A stretch of DNA of 64,000 nt from Synanceia verrucosa (GCA_029721515.1 CM056559.1:14685001-14749000); one strand, 5' to 3'. Positions 1-14,385 are shown, numbered from the stretch's first letter. The notes: generated by a model not told the origin, from the letters alone. A program made the numbers and translations.

Positions 1-884
1 CACCTGTGAGACATGACTGAAAATTTGAGACAAAAACACATATCCAGACAGACAGAGAGACCGGGCTACTGTCTAAAGGAACTAGAGAGACACCATGTGC
101 TGGAATAAAGCAACAAAACCCCATAAGCTGCCACTACTGTTCTGTGATCAGATCCATATGGACCTTGGCCTTGGCCCTCCACCACCTGCCTCAAACATTC
201 CCAGCACCTAACAAGCCAGCCAGCCTCCAACCGGTCCCAGACACATTTTACAAGCGACCATATTGATGGCTATTGAGCTAGAGTGCTAGTTAGCTCACCA
301 GAAATCTTAAATTATACACTAGGCATGGGCACCCCCACACAGGGACAGAGGCCACATCAGAGCTTCCACTTCCAGGCCTGGCTAAACCTGGCTCAGACTC
401 AAACTCCCAAACATGACACACACTGGATAACACAATGCCAACCCCAATGCAAATTTTATTTGAACATAAAGGAGGAAGCAATTTTCATCAATTTTTAGAG
501 CTGAAGATATTTAAATCTATCAAAGAATGTGGTCTTTTACCACTTTTTGTCTCAGCATGACTGAAATAGAATATGCACTTTATATTTGCTTGGTTAAATA
601 ATGCAAATAACTGATATTAAATCTGACAAATATACTAAATCTCCTTTCTTTTTTCAGTTCAAGGGTTAATGAATTAATTGCATTTTGCTCAGTGCTCAAA
701 TTCTGAGAATCCCCTAAGAACTGGGAATTAAAAACAGCAAGTGAAAACATTACAGAATATTACAAAAACCTCAAAAAATGACACAGATGAAGCCCATATG
801 ACAGAATAAAATCAAAACATCATGTAGTATGAAATGCGTTCACTGTATGGTTTTGTTTAATAGAGGATACTGCTGCTGCTGCTG

Positions 885-1135
885 TACTACTGAAGGCCTT
901 CAGGAGCGCAGGGCCAAAGTGAACAAACATGGCCATTGAACTGGGCCAGAGCTCCTGATTGGCATTATCCTAACGAGCTGCAATTATAGCCCTGAAATCC
1001 ACTCTTATTGCAGTGGCTTTAACGAGCAAGCCATCACGCAGCCCACAATTATCATCACCAGAACTATTAAATGCAACGGCTACAGCCTTGTTAAATGCTC
1101 TCATATGTGGAGGCTGCACATTCTTCTCAGGACAC
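885..1135. promoter_or_regulatory. Candidate conserved non-coding element
   Basis: Unique, repeat-free sequence of balanced composition with AT-core motifs (GCAATTATAG, CACAATTATCATC, ATTAAATGC) and no ORF. It has the look of a vertebrate developmental CNE; only cross-species alignment can confirm. Confidence 0.3.
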
Positions 1136-2018
1136 TAGCTGACAGATGGACATGAGCATGCAAACAGAAGCTTAGCAAGCAAAGAAAACAGCAAACTGCT
1201 ATTGTACAGAGCTCTATTACTCGCCCATTTCACACCTTTCCTCATCTAAAGGCTTCCCTTGTCTGTTGTTTTCCTAAGGGGAAGGACTGAGATGCCTCTT
1301 GCGAGTGACCACAGTAAGTTAACAGTCTCCTGAAGCTTAACAGCTTAGCTGCCATGGCGCTGCTCCAGCAGCAGGCTGCTCTCTGGTGAGCATATCCCAG
1401 TTGAGGGCTTACCCGCTCCAGGCTCACAGTGACTTCTGTGATCTCAAAGGTATGAGAGGAAGGAGGGATAAAGACAGACGTGGAGGGAGGCACTTCAAAA
1501 ACAACTGTGTTGGAGTGGTTGATTTTGGTGGAGCCATAGCTGAGAAACAAGGTTTCTGACAGAAACTAACATTAAGATTAACAATGATGACAGACCATTG
1601 CACACGTTATTTTTTGCAGCTTCCTAAAATGCTAAAAAACAGTGGACACCAAAAGAGATTATCTGTACAACAGACTACTGCAAGTGTCTCACATGTCAAT
1701 TTAAGAATACATTACTATTTTTACCAAAACAGGGGACAGTTAAAATATATAAAGGCAAAGAGAACATATTTATTTAAAACAAGAAGGATGAAAACGCATT
1801 TATTTTACACCATGTATTTTGGTTTCTGGAGAGATGGAAAATATGGGAAAGGTGAGACCTTTGTCTCAGCAATTTAAAGAGTTCTCTTCACTTGCTAAGA
1901 CATTATGAAAAAATGGGGTGTGTAGTAAAGTTCACTATGACAACATGCAGCAAAACATAAAGTAATTTGTTCGGTTATTGGCACATGGAAGGGCTGATGG
2001 TATCAGATCACTCTGGAT

Positions 2019-2020
<2 letters not shown>

Positions 2021-2078
<58 letters not shown>
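2021..2078. repeat. (TG)29 microsatellite
   Basis: 58 bp of uninterrupted TG, the longest perfect dinucleotide repeat in the window. Confidence 0.98.
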
Positions 2079-2081
<3 letters not shown>

Positions 2082-2854
2082 AACAGTGTCAGAAACAGCA
2101 ACAGATAAATAAAATTATGAGGTCTTGAAATGTAAGGTGAAGAAAAAGAAGGAGGGGAGGAGAAAGGTTGTGTTTGGGGTTAGCCTCTGCTTACAGTCAG
2201 GGCAGTGTGCCTGTCAGGTCATGCCTGGATTAGGTTGGGCAGCTGGAGTGTGTACTTGGCAGAGTGCAGCAGAGTGGTACAGATCAGAAATGCAGGGATG
2301 CTCCTTGGGGATGTGATGGAGATTAGGCAGGGTCCAGGGACAAGCACAACGAGGCCGAGGCCAGACTGAGGCCAGAGGAAAGGACCGGGGCCAATAGCCA
2401 ACTCAGAGAGTGGAGTCTCTGTGTAGAAAACCAGTTCTTTAGGCCAACAGCTCCCAACTCTCGGGTGCCAAGTGATATCACAGAAAGCTACTTAGACCTC
2501 CCTTACAGCAATTTGTTTTAGTAAAGACTTTTATGTAGCTTGTTACTTTGTATAGGTGAGTTGTTGCAGGGCTGATGTATAATGAATCCGTCAACATTTT
2601 GGTAAAAAAAAAAAAAAAAAAGTGAAAATAAATCAGACTACAGTTTGGGCCTTTTCCAGCAGCTCTTTGTTGTTACAGTTTTTTTTTTTTTTAATCTTGC
2701 AGTCTCCACCGTGGACCACAGGAGATGAGAACTGCATCTCTGACCAGGGCAGGTGAGTTCAGGGGCAATACAAAGACGTGCCTGCATTCATTCTAGTTAG
2801 CACTAGGCGCTTGTATGTCATTTTATATATGTATATGCATGTTTGTGTGTGTTA

Positions 2855-2877
2855 GTGTGTGTGTGTGTGTGTGTGTG
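2855..2877. repeat. (GT)n microsatellite
   Basis: Perfect GT run of 23 bp, preceded by an interrupted TGTG/TATA stretch from 2823. Confidence 0.95.
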
Positions 2878-3388
2878 CACGCTTGGCTGCCAAGCATATG
2901 ATTCTTTGTCACTGAGTATTTTGTCAGGATTGTAATTAATGACTCACCATCATGATAACATTGGAGGGTGAGGTGCAGTCATTCACACAAAGGCCCTCCT
3001 CGGGCCCTCTCACTCTTTGCCACCTCATCTACTGAGAGGGCCAACAACTGGTCCTCACACCGGCCCTTTGTGCCAGTTAACCTCCACATTTATTTACCCT
3101 CTCACTTGTCTCTCTTGAATTTTTACTTTTGAAACACTTGAATTCTCTTGTTTTCCCCCCTCACTTCTTGGATTGAACTGTATTGTATGACACACATTAC
3201 AATATGCACAGCTTGAAGGTGAACCTAAATCTATCTGGCAACTACCCTGTAGGCCAGTTAGTGAATGTCCTTTACTTTTATCGCATAGCAAGATCTGTAA
3301 GGCGTGTGTGTGTTTGTGTTTGCATTTCTTCCTTGAACAAATACCCAGAAAGACGCATGGTCTATATTCACCTCTATCTATTTTTTAC

Positions 3389-3413
3389 CACACACACACA
3401 CACACACACACAC
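3389..3413. repeat. (CA)12 microsatellite
   Basis: Perfect CA run. A GTGTGT stretch about 85 bp upstream (3303-3322) is its inverted counterpart. Confidence 0.95.
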
Positions 3414-5214
3414 GCAGGGTGGACATTCTGGCTGCTGATTAATGACAGTCATTTGTCAGGCAGAGGTGGATAAAACAGTGAATATTATCTTTGTACTAAG
3501 GGCCGAAGCACATCGTGTTCCCCCCCCTCGTGTCTTTCATAAGTGGTTGAACAGAGCAGCACGCTGGGACACGCAGACAGCCGGGCGGCCAGCAGATCTA
3601 TTCTCATTACTTCTCTATTAGGACATCAGCTTTCACTGATCAGGCCCTACATCTTTATACCGACATCAGACGGGGAAAGAGAGGTGGATGAAGGGTACAG
3701 AGGAAGGAAAAAGGGAGAAATAGGGAGAAAGAGTAGAACTTTCTGAAAAGGAGAAGGAAACTTGACATTTCTGAATTTGATTAATACAAGTCTAAATCAT
3801 CCTATTTGGAGAGTCATAGTCCAGTACTCCCATGGTAAATGGCATTTATTTGCCCTTATGCTGTCCTTCAGTAAAGAGATTAACAGATTTGCTTTGACCT
3901 TCTGAGTCAGAGGCATGAATGAAAAAAGGACGGGTGTGTAAACAGTCCAAGTTTGCTTGGTCATTTTATAAAACTCATTTTCAGAGAAGTTATAGATGCT
4001 GTCTGGAAAACTATGTGGAAAACTATGATGGGGATTTTTCATTGAGATGATGCAATGGCATTTTTCTGTCATCTGCCTTGTCTGAGAGTAAAGACAGACA
4101 TATACTGCAAATACCCGGCTTTCATATTGTAATCCAAAAAATACTCACAGTGAGAAATACTCACCAACACCAGTGCCATTCATTCAGTGGCAATGTCTTG
4201 TTGATAATGATAATGTTTGTCAACCATATCTGCATAGGTATAGCTTGATACTGAAAGCTACTGATGTGAATTGTTCTGACTTTCTGAGACATGCTTGACA
4301 CAAACACAAACTCATTTCCATGACAGCATTATCAAACCCCTTTTGTGATTGAGATTACGATGATATGCGGTGCACTTTCCATCTGAGGTCCCTGCCTTGG
4401 TCTAGCTATGACTGTGTGAATGTTTGAACTTGACAAACACATTGCTGAGAAAGTGAAGGCCCTATCACTGACAGAAAGCACAGAAGAATTTGGAAACAAA
4501 TATTTAATGTTCCCCATCTTAAGTGGCTCAAATGCCTCAAGGTGAGAGTGTGTGACTTGTTGTTTGGCTGCTAAAAATATAATTTGATTATACCAAGGTC
4601 AGAGAGAGGGAGGCAAGGTGTGTGTGTGTTTTTGTATATGATATACACAGCAAGTTATTATTGTAATGGTGATAAGTTAAGGAGAAAAATGTCTCCAAGA
4701 GCTAGTTATTGGCCAGATGATAAGTATCTAATAATAAGTCTGAGTAAAATACAAACTTGGCAACCAAAGCCATATAGTCACTATATTTGGTTTGATGTAG
4801 TACACTGATGCACTGCATATGGCTTAAAAAAGTGATTTCACCGCAAGGATGCATCATAACATTATTATCTTTTATTACCAGAAATATTCAATACCAAAAA
4901 TCATTAAAATTAATGTCTCGAAGCAATTTATAATCATTAAAGTGAAAGCAGAAAAAAAAGATGTCAGAATAATGTCCCCATGTTTTGCCAAAACTAAACA
5001 GTCAACTTAGTTATTCAACCAGCTCCAGAGTTAAAAGTTCACTCTCGTGCTTGAACTTTGACTCTTTTTCACCCTTTGTTCCCTCAATTGACTCTTCATT
5101 AGGGTCGGACACATCATCAAAGAAAAGACTCAGGTGTGAGTCCTTGTTCGTATTCAGAGTTTGACAAAATGAAACAAGGGTTGAAAAAACTCCCTTCTTT
5201 CCTCTGTCCTCACA

Positions 5215-5520
5215 GTGTCCTGTGCAGCCAATAAATAGCGCAGCATGCTTAGTTATTTCCTCATTGGGACAGGCAGAGAATGAGAGGTGGGGCCGAGTGC
5301 CACCGCCTCTGTATGCACCTGACTGCCGTAAATCACCGCCACGGCGGTCCCATCTTCATGCTGCAGATTTAATGAACTACCGCAGGCTTTTTATGCCTCT
5401 TAAGGCTCGCTGAGTGACCACTTTGTAGTTGTTCAGAAGAGAGGCGACGCTGCCTCTGCCCACTAAATCTTCCCTGTGCCATCGAGGATAAAATCTCCCT
5501 TTATTCATGGGCTATTTACC
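5215..5520. promoter_or_regulatory. Candidate conserved non-coding element
   Basis: Repeat-free block with CCAATAAATA, TTTAATGAAC, a CCGCCACGGCGG palindrome (5336-5347) and GGGCTATTTA. The 63-residue ORF over it has no recognisable motif. Confidence 0.3.
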
Positions 5521-7038
5521 AGATCCAGATTTATTATGGGGGGTACTCTCACAAAAGGGGGGGTGAGAAACAAAACTCTCCACTCCTCCTCCCCCAAGGC
5601 AGGCTGGGTTGGAGACCTGGGACCCCAATGTCTCATCCTCGTTGGGCTTGTTTAGTGAAGGGAGTGCGCTGTCTTTTTTTATAGGGTAAAAGTGCAGTAT
5701 AGAAACCTCTCTTAATGAGTGCAGGGGGAGAGAAATATGAACACATATGCAGTATTTTTGGTTCATGAAGGTGTATGATGGCATTCAAACAAAATGATGC
5801 TAACATTGCATGCATACACTATCTGTCCCTTCACTAAACTCACGGGTACCATGGTAACATCTTTCTAAGCCCCTAATTGTATTGGCTGGCTGAGGGGTCA
5901 TGGGTGCCAGGTCAAAGAGATAATTATAGATACATGACCTTTGTGACTTTGTCAAAAAACCTTAACAAAACCTTTGAATGTCTTCACTTAAAAAGTCACT
6001 GACTGCACGTGCAAATGCACACGGTTAAGAGCGCATATAACCCTATTCCGTAAATTGGCATGGATGCATTTACACATTATCTCACATGAAAACTCCTTTC
6101 TGCATCACAATCTTCTGGCATTAAAAAGGCTAATGGCTTATGTGCTAATGGCTCACCTGTCTATGTTCTGCAGTCTCGCTGCTGCTGCCTGCCACCGCTT
6201 GTACCCTGCAGTTCATGGACTTTGCTGACCCAGCATTGACCCTGTTGTATTGTGTCTCCTCGTTCCTCTTGAATAGGCCCTACACCCTCCTCCTACTCCC
6301 ATGGAAGGGAGGTGTCCTCTCCAGTGCTCCCAACTCCTACTTCTGTCTCTTTGTGTTTCTCTGTTATTTCTCTTTGCCTGTTTAGTGGCATCATGAAACA
6401 CTAAAGCTGCAATCATACCACTTGGTCTCTGCCATTTTCTGCCCCCTGAACTCATTATGCTCAATTTCATCTCCTCCTCCAAATGAAACACAAACAAAAG
6501 AGTTCAATTTAAAGATTATGAGTAATATATTTTTTGACCCGGCCCTCAGGCCTGAGAGGTAAGTAGAAAACTGTGAACAGCTTTGAGACAAACACACAAA
6601 TCGTCAAAAACTTCCTCACTCCTCGTCCAAGAATAACAAGTGTTTCTAAGCAAAACAAGTCCTTGCAGACTTTTCCAGGCTTCTCTGCCACTTTCTCATT
6701 AGCAGAATGAAAGAAGTCTGCCGGAAACTCCACTGGCACACGGACACAGCAGTGAGCTTTTGGAGTTGAAGTGAAAGTTTTGCTCAATAACAATTCATGA
6801 AAAAGCGAGCAGATTAATTACCGAATTTGATCTCGCTAGAGAAACTCTCTGAGAATTTAAAGTTAGCAGAGATAAGGGGGACATCAAACAGCCACATGTG
6901 TTTACGTGTTTTTGAAAAAGCTGGACTTCGTTATCAGGGCTGGGCAGGACTTTAGGCTCCACACATCTTATTATTGTGGAGCCTTTCTAGTCTTGAGTGT
7001 GCTGAGGAGCTGGGGGTAGTGGTTAATGGCAACAGTGT

Positions 7039-7055
7039 TGTGTGTGTGTGTGTGT
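7039..7055. repeat. Short (TG)8 repeat
   Basis: Uninterrupted TG dinucleotides. Confidence 0.85.
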
Positions 7056-8214
7056 ATGATGGAACTTGAACCATGCTGCTAACCACCCCCACCAAACCCC
7101 TGCATAGACAGAGGCCAGTGTCTGGATGGGTGCCAGAAGTTCTGAACTAATATTCACAATAATGTTCCTACTCTGAGGGGCCAGCGTCAGAAAACACTGT
7201 GGAGTCGTGCCAGCTTTTACTCCTCTCCTCTTTCTACTGCCCCACCACACCACCCTCAGCTCTGGGAGTCTCTCTTTAAGTAGTTCTACCCTTCTCGCTC
7301 TCTTGCTTTTCAACCATTTTTAAAGCTTATGGCAAAGCAAAGTGTGTTTATTGATGTACTTATGTGTTTGTTGGCTGCGCCCCAACACTGTTATTATGGA
7401 ATTATTATGGCGTGCACACAAATGCTGGTCTGTTTGTGTTTCTATCTGGTCAGCTGGTATACATTTTTGTAAATAATAACTGACTTTTTTGTGTTTAAAA
7501 ATATTGAAGTATATGTATGTGACATAATTGAAAATTTAGCCACACTAACAACTAACAAATTGACACATACAAGACACAGCAAAAAAAATGTTTGTTGAAA
7601 CGGCAGTTTTTAAACTCAATCAGCAGTGGAGCACTGTTAGTTGTCTCACGGTGCTTAAAATTCAGATATCATAATGCTGACTGCTAGACCACTATTATGA
7701 TGACCAATAGCTGTAATTGTAATCAAGTTACTCAGCATTCATTTTCAAGATGTCTTCCTGTTATTTTTTCTCCCTCTGCAGTATGCATGACATCAAGTCA
7801 AATCCCAAAGCTCACCTTAACCAGTCTCCATGTCTCACAGTTTCTAAATTCTCATCTAACACAACTGAGGTTCATGTACTTATGTGACCCAACCAGTGAT
7901 CCCTGAATAGTAATTCTGTCTCAGACTCGTATTGAATATGGCCTTTGGCTCACTTCACAGCACACCAGTGGAGAACCAGTGTTTTATTGCACTCTCCATA
8001 CATACGCTGGTGTATGTGGAGCAGGGGGACAGGAGAGATGTACTATATTTCCTCTAACTACTCTTCATAGACCCTAATCACACCAGAGATATTTATCTTA
8101 GCATTGTGTGCATGCATGTAGAATGTTTGTGTGCGTAGGATGGGTTCTCTGTATTTATGAAAGTCTGCATACGTGGGTCCTGAATGTGCAGTGTGCATGT
8201 TGGTATGCGCACGT

Positions 8215-8530
8215 CAGAGGCACCTCACCGCCCTCAACCACCCTGCTGATTGCTCCACTGATGACAGAATACATCATACCCCCCCACACCCCAAAAAAAC
8301 TAATGATGCTGTCGCCCTGAAATCCCTTTTGTAGCCTTACCATCAGGAATCACCATAAATAACCATGACATCATCCCATTCTTATCTATGGGACGTCCCG
8401 TACTGATCGATAGCATGGCTCCTGCAGTGTAAATAGCTTCTAATGCCCCATCTTCCCCTTCAAATAGGTCTACATTATTTATGATAGCTGTTAGGTTACC
8501 AGTCCAGGACACAATTTATTTCACCCCACT
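8215..8530. promoter_or_regulatory. Candidate conserved non-coding element
   Basis: Unique block with several AT-core motifs (ACCATAAATAACC, ACATTATTTATGATAG) set in mixed-composition sequence. Short ORFs on both strands are uninformative. Confidence 0.3.
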
Positions 8531-11500
8531 GCTGCTCCTATTATACCACTGCTTTTGATTCTTGATGGGTAGATTGGGGCACGGGGTGGGAGAATGACGG
8601 AAGCATTCATAGCAAAAAATTCACATGTGTGTGTTCCCGGAAAGCACCCACATAAACTGTAAACTCCTAGAAAGGTCCAAAAGGCTCATCACTGGAATGA
8701 GGTTGTGAGGGACAGATGGAGGAAAAATGAGGAGGGGTGAAAGTGGACCTGAGTGCTGCCTGGTCCCACCCTGTGGTAACGATGGGACATCCTTTACTCA
8801 GATGACAGTGAGAGTGGCAGGCCTATTTGTGCGGCCGCTGGCACGCTTTGACGGATTAGACAGACAGAGCGGTTGGAGGCTGCGTGGAAATGACAGGCTG
8901 CATTTCCATTTGGGTGAAAAATCTGGCTAACGTGGCTGGGTGGGTGGGTGAGTAGAAAAAGGGGATACATGGGCTGGCTAGCCCCTCTGCTGTTTTCTTG
9001 TTGGTGGGTCAGTCTACTTTTCAATGTTTCTTTGCCACAATTTTTTTCTAATGTCAATTGCCTAACTATGTACTGGATATCCCTGTAAACAGAAATATTT
9101 CCACACCTGATACTTATGTTTAAAAAAATACTGTTAGCACTTTTTAATGACGTCCAGGCCTATAACACATTATAAACATATTTATTATATGTTGACGATA
9201 TCTTGAATCTTGAATCAATGTGATTTGAATTGAATCGAATGATATTGCAATTGCATTATATAATATTACAATGTATTGCAACGTATGAATATGATAATAT
9301 ATAATGATCCATGCAAAACAAATACAATTTTCATATTTGACCTTAATCAATATAAAATGCTTTATATTGTTTATCTTTATATTGAATACTGAATATGAAT
9401 ATACAGTTTGCTTATAACTATAACTGACCAGTGCTATTCATTATAGATATGGGTGTCAGAAGAAGTACTTGGTAACAGCAACAGACTCAGCAGATGTACA
9501 CTTTTATTTTGACTTAGTTAAAGCTAGATAGTAGTTCCTGAAGTGCAAAATATATAACTACCAATAGTCCCACACATGGGATTAATATGATCTCTACAGT
9601 GCATGTACAAGGATATATGTTTCTGTGAGTGAGTATATGAATTTGTCTGCTTGTTCTTGCAGAGCTTTGCCAGCTCCATGCTGTTGGTTTGAGACAGACA
9701 TGGCAGAGGATTATGGGAATTAAGCAGATCAACATATATCAGCAGTTTGTAATGGCTTCTTATAGACGCTAAAATAACACAGTATTTCATATTCATCATT
9801 TAACACAAACACTAGACCGTACACTAAGCAAGCAACCTTCCTGTGAAAACTTTTATGGTTAAAAGGCTGGTGTTTGGGGATTTACTTCAACAGAGTTGGA
9901 AAGAGGGGCGTTTTTAGAGGTAGACAGCTCACTAGTCAGAGAAGAGGGGCAACGAGTAAGTATTATTGTCGGAGTAAAACCCAGGGGTTTGTGTGTGAGA
10001 ACGGCCTAAGGAATGTTCATCCTCACGCCTCATTGGTGTTCTCATTGCTGCGCACAGATCGAGCGCTGGAGATGGGACACCCTAGATTTACGGGACGTGT
10101 CAGAACCTTCACATCCTCTGGCCCCCTGGGGCCAATCTCCTGTCTTGATCTGGCCTGCAAGGAAAACAGCCGTCCCTCACAGCCTGACAGTGAGGTGGAG
10201 CCATCCAAACACATGGGGAGCACGGAGACTGGTGGAAATGAGGAATGTAAAAGGAGGGAGGGAGGGATGGAGCGATGGAGTGAGGCCACCTTTGGCGAGG
10301 GCTGCCGCAACTCTGGCAGCCTGGTTCTTCACACATCACTGCACAGTGATGAAATCGCCAAGTTGGGCTCCTGCAAAAACTGAAGGCTGATGACTTTATC
10401 TTAGTGAGGCAATGTCATCAGGAAGTTTCCATGGTGACGTGTGTAAACAAACAGTGCTTGACCTGACCAAGACCTGCTGTTCAACAGGTGTTCACATTCA
10501 GTAGCTATTAGCCATCGTTCAGCCATAGCTTCAATGACGAAGATAGAAATAGTGTGTTATCTTTCTCTCTCTTTCCCCCAACAATCTTTCTCAGCATCCC
10601 TCATAAACCTCAGAATCCATAAAGAGAGAAGAAGTCTGAGTTGCCGAAAGCCCACAAAGGTCTTTTTGTCCCTTGCAGGAACTGGTAGCTGTTCAGGAAG
10701 CGGAGGTCGTGCCAGCAGGATGATTTATGGCTCTGTGTCCTGGGTGGTGGTTGGACCTGGTCCCACTGTCACTCAGGGCCAGAGAGAAGCACCGCATGAC
10801 CTAATCAGAGGCTGCCCAGTACTCTAAAGACATTACAATGCCTGTCATATAGTGGCTTGGAGGCAAGGGAAGCAGCCATAAAACAACTTGTAGAAAGAGA
10901 ACAATCGAAGGAGGGAATACAGATGACACAAACCCTGCTATCAGCGTGTCTGACCTGGTCCATCTTGGCATCCTCTATTCCTCTAATTTTTGGGCGGATG
11001 ACAAAGCTTAATACGGTTGAGGAATTGATTTTGCAATCGCTTTTTTCTCATCTGTCCAGAAGACGCTAACTCGTTAGGACTTCACAGGGCTTGGCAGGAT
11101 TGGAGACAACAATTAGTTTGTTGGAGATGTCAGAAGTGGCCACTGAGTTGCAGGAAGAAATCCTTTGTGACGGATTGGTGCTGACAGTGCGGGCCCAGTG
11201 AGGAGGGAGCGACAGACCCCCAGAGCGCCTTGTGTAGTGGAGGACCCTTTGGGCTGCATTAACCCTTATCTGTGAGGACCGACGAACAAAGTTCCCTCAC
11301 AGACTACCTGCTGTAGCCTGGAAAATTCTATTACAGTCTGCAGGGGGACACTTGGGAACACTCCACCGGGAAATCTGTCTCCCTCTGCACGCACCAGGAC
11401 ATCGAGTTCTCTCTCCCCACCTTCTCTGCTCATTCTGCCTCTCTTTCATTCACTCTGAATGATTTAGTCTCTCTCTTGTACTCTTTTCTCCCCTTTACAC

Positions 11501-12123
11501 GTCTTTGTCTCTCTTCTGCCTCATCCATCACTCTTGTTTTCCACCTGTCTAGTTGTCTAGTTTTGTCTATCCTATCTTCTCACTGAATACCCCCTCAGCT
11601 GCGATGCATCGACGTGTTTTAAGTCTCCTTTTCATCCCAGTTTATTCTATCTATCTATTCCCCACCATCTTTGCATGAGTGAGCTGCATGTATCTGTTGA
11701 TTTAAGGGTGACTGCTATGTATGTAGAGCTCAATGCACTGCCCTACCCTAAGTTTATAACACTGTAATGAAAAACACATGAACATACATTATGCCGGACA
11801 TCTAATCCAATACATCCCAAAAGCGTTCCCTTTTTTATTGCTCAATTTACATCTTCAAACAATGAACAATGCCGGGTATGAAAAAGATACCCTGCAAAAG
11901 CTGCTGTAATGCAGTTAGAATAACATTCCTGGAGTCATGTGAGTGTAAACAAGAAATGTAACTCAGCAGAACACAAATGAACCCTGATTTGGAGCATATG
12001 TAGCTGACAGTGCAAGCATCAAGAGTGCACTTTAGAGAGAACACTTGTAGAGGAGTAGTGGTTATTATGTTTTGTACTTTTGTTGTTCAGTATTTTTTTT
12101 TCCATGTATTCTGCAAAAAGCTT

Positions 12124-12838
12124 TTAAAGGGGAAGTTCTATTTTTTACAAATTTGACCTTATTTCTGGTATAAAATACTGCCATTTACTCACCCGTATCA
12201 CTTCGGAGTCATTTGGAGTATTTTTGATGATTTTGGATTTGACAATATCCATTTAACAGGAGTGAACGGGGCACAGAAATGCAGCCAGTAAATGACACAA
12301 ACTTGCCCGTTTCTCAAATAACAGACATTTAATAAGATGGGCTACACTATTACTATTCTCATTTGAGTCTGGAGTTGTCTGTAACTAAAGAAAATTCTGT
12401 AAATAGACTGTTACTGTCTAAAATAATGAACTAAAATACTTATTTGTGATGTTGTCCCATACGCATACATGCTTTGTTTAAGTTCAGGCACTGTGAAGGC
12501 CACATAGGTGGGCACTAGGGGTCCTTAGGGGTCCTATGATACACAGGAAGTAGAGTCTGTTGACGGATTGAATTTTCTTAAGTTAGGGACAACTCCTGAC
12601 TCAAATGAGAATAGTAATAGTGTAGCCCATCTTATTAAGTGTCTGTCATTTGAGAAATGGTCAAGTTTGTGTCATTTATTGGCTGAATTTCTGTGCCCCA
12701 TTCATTAAATTCGTTAAATGGATATCGTGAAATCCAAATTCGTTGAACATTGTCCCTGAAGTGATACCGGTGAGTAAATGACAGTATTTTATCCCAGAAA
12801 TAAGGTCCAATTTGTAAAAAACGGAAATTCCCCTTTAA
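12124..12838. mobile_element. Long-terminal-inverted-repeat MITE / foldback element with TTAA ends
   Basis: Two arms of about 265 bp (12128-12396 and 12571-12834) are near-perfect reverse complements. Both start AGGGGAA-TTC and share TTTTTTACAAATT-GACCTTATTTCTGG, the CATTTACTCACC block, the CCATTTAAC block and CTCATTTGAGTC-GGAGTTGTC. A loop of roughly 175 bp separates them. TTAA flanks both ends (12124-12127 and 12835-12838), as expected of a piggyBac-type target duplication. No transposase ORF is present, so it is non-autonomous. The arms differ by scattered substitutions and small indels, so it is not brand new. Confidence 0.8.
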
Positions 12839-14039
12839 GCTTAAATTTATTTTGAGCTGTACAAGCAGGTAGAGTAAATTCTTCCCTTCTTTTATAAGAT
12901 AACATTTGTCACTCAGTTCTCATTATTTTGTATATAATTAAACATCACCTACTGTAATTATGCGATGGCAGAAATTGATGGACTGTATCATTATTATGCA
13001 ACCTGAAAGCAATTACAAAACAATTATTTACCAGGATGTGATCGTAGGTTATTACCACAATAATTAACCCCATTAAATACAAGAGCCACACTAATTCAAA
13101 ATGTGACCTTCAAACACTGTACAAACTATTAACAAATACACTGTTAGTTAATTGCCACTAGGTGCAACAGTAAGCTAAAAAAATGGCAGGTATTAAGTGT
13201 GCGGGTAGGAGCACAGCAGTGTTGTGTAAAAACTGAAATTATGAAAGACATATTTAAGTAAATACGTATCGTAATACTACAGTGTAAAACTGCATTGTAC
13301 AAAACAAAAGTCCAGCAATCAAAATTCCATACAACATACAATAATACAATTTCACAAAAGTGCAGTAGTATTACCAACAAAATATAATTTAGTTATGAAA
13401 ACTCATTATATCGATTGACCCCTTTTGGAGCATTATATTCTCATATGTGATGTGATTTGATAATGATTACTCATACATTGAGATTTTAAGGTGGCAGGTG
13501 GTTGGGGTGGAGCTGAATTTACCCAGTTATTGTGGGAAGTTTAGCTTTGTTTATAACAATGCATCATAATTTGTAAACAAATCATATTTTTAGACCTAAA
13601 ATGTGTATCTGAAAAGCATGTTGTAAGTATGGCTGTCAGATAAAAGTACTCATGCTTTACATGAAGAGCCACCGAGAAGAAAGTAATCTATCACTGCTGT
13701 TATTTGTAATAACACTGCCAATACAGGTAGTAATAATAGAGTGCAAGGCTTATCACCTTTCCATGGACTACTGCTAAATCTGTGACATAGTGCTTTATAA
13801 ACTAAAGTATCCATCAGCTGGAGTAGACGTGACATATTTATATTGTCATTTCATAAGGCTTGATGGCATCACCTCACATGTAATACCCTGGCAGAGCAAC
13901 CTGATGGTCCTCCTTTCTGCCAATTATTCGCTCCTCAGTAATCTTTGGCTCTTTGCACTTACTCCCACACCACATCTAAGGGGACCAGACAGGGCCAGCT
14001 CACAAATATTGACTCTCCAATAAAATAAGAGTGTGCAGC

Positions 14040-14335
14040 AGCCTATCATATGGCTTGAATTAAAGCATTATGACATAATAGAGCGAAGTCAGGGTTAAGA
14101 CCTCATTACTGCCAACCGGGGCCTCTGCTTTCTTTCTCTCCAAACCTGGCAGCTCTCAGGTCTGGTTTTGGACCTGTTCCACTCTAATTGGAGCTGCAAT
14201 ATGGAGTAATTGGAAGAGGGGTACGGTGTTACTGTGCTGAATGTGCCCCTGCTTGTGTTTTTTAGCGCTTAACCCAGTAATAAGCTCTCATACCAGACCG
14301 CACTGTCCCATTACCCTTTGAACTGCAGCACAGAG
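14040..14335. promoter_or_regulatory. Candidate conserved non-coding element
   Basis: Repeat-free, with TCTAATTGGAG, GGAGTAATTGGAAG (paired TAATTGG homeodomain-type cores 30 bp apart) and CAGTAATAAGC. Confidence 0.3.
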
Positions 14336-14364
14336 ACACAAGAGGGATTTAAACATATGAGAGA

Positions 14365-14385
14365 ACACACACACACACACACACA
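14365..14385. repeat. (AC)10 microsatellite
   Basis: Perfect AC run. Confidence 0.95.

Larger units (their letters stand above)
1136..12123. other. Intron 2, left part: no gene seen outside listed features
   Basis: Apart from the TG/CA repeats and the two CNE-like blocks, this holds unremarkable AT-leaning intronic DNA. 9120-9450 is very AT-rich with repeated GAAT/ATAT words. 11380-11600 is a loose pyrimidine-rich tract (CTCTCT words). The region 9874-10390 carries the longest plus-strand ORF here (169 residues), without domain, splice or codon evidence, so it is not called. Confidence 0.5.

Noticed and set aside
9120..9450. Possible transposon in the GAAT/ATAT-rich stretch
   Set aside because: No terminal repeats or target duplication found; AT-rich simple composition is enough.
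9874..10383. 169-residue plus-strand ORF
   Set aside because: No domain, low-complexity pieces, overlapping ORFs of similar length on both strands and no homology recognised; chance ORF.
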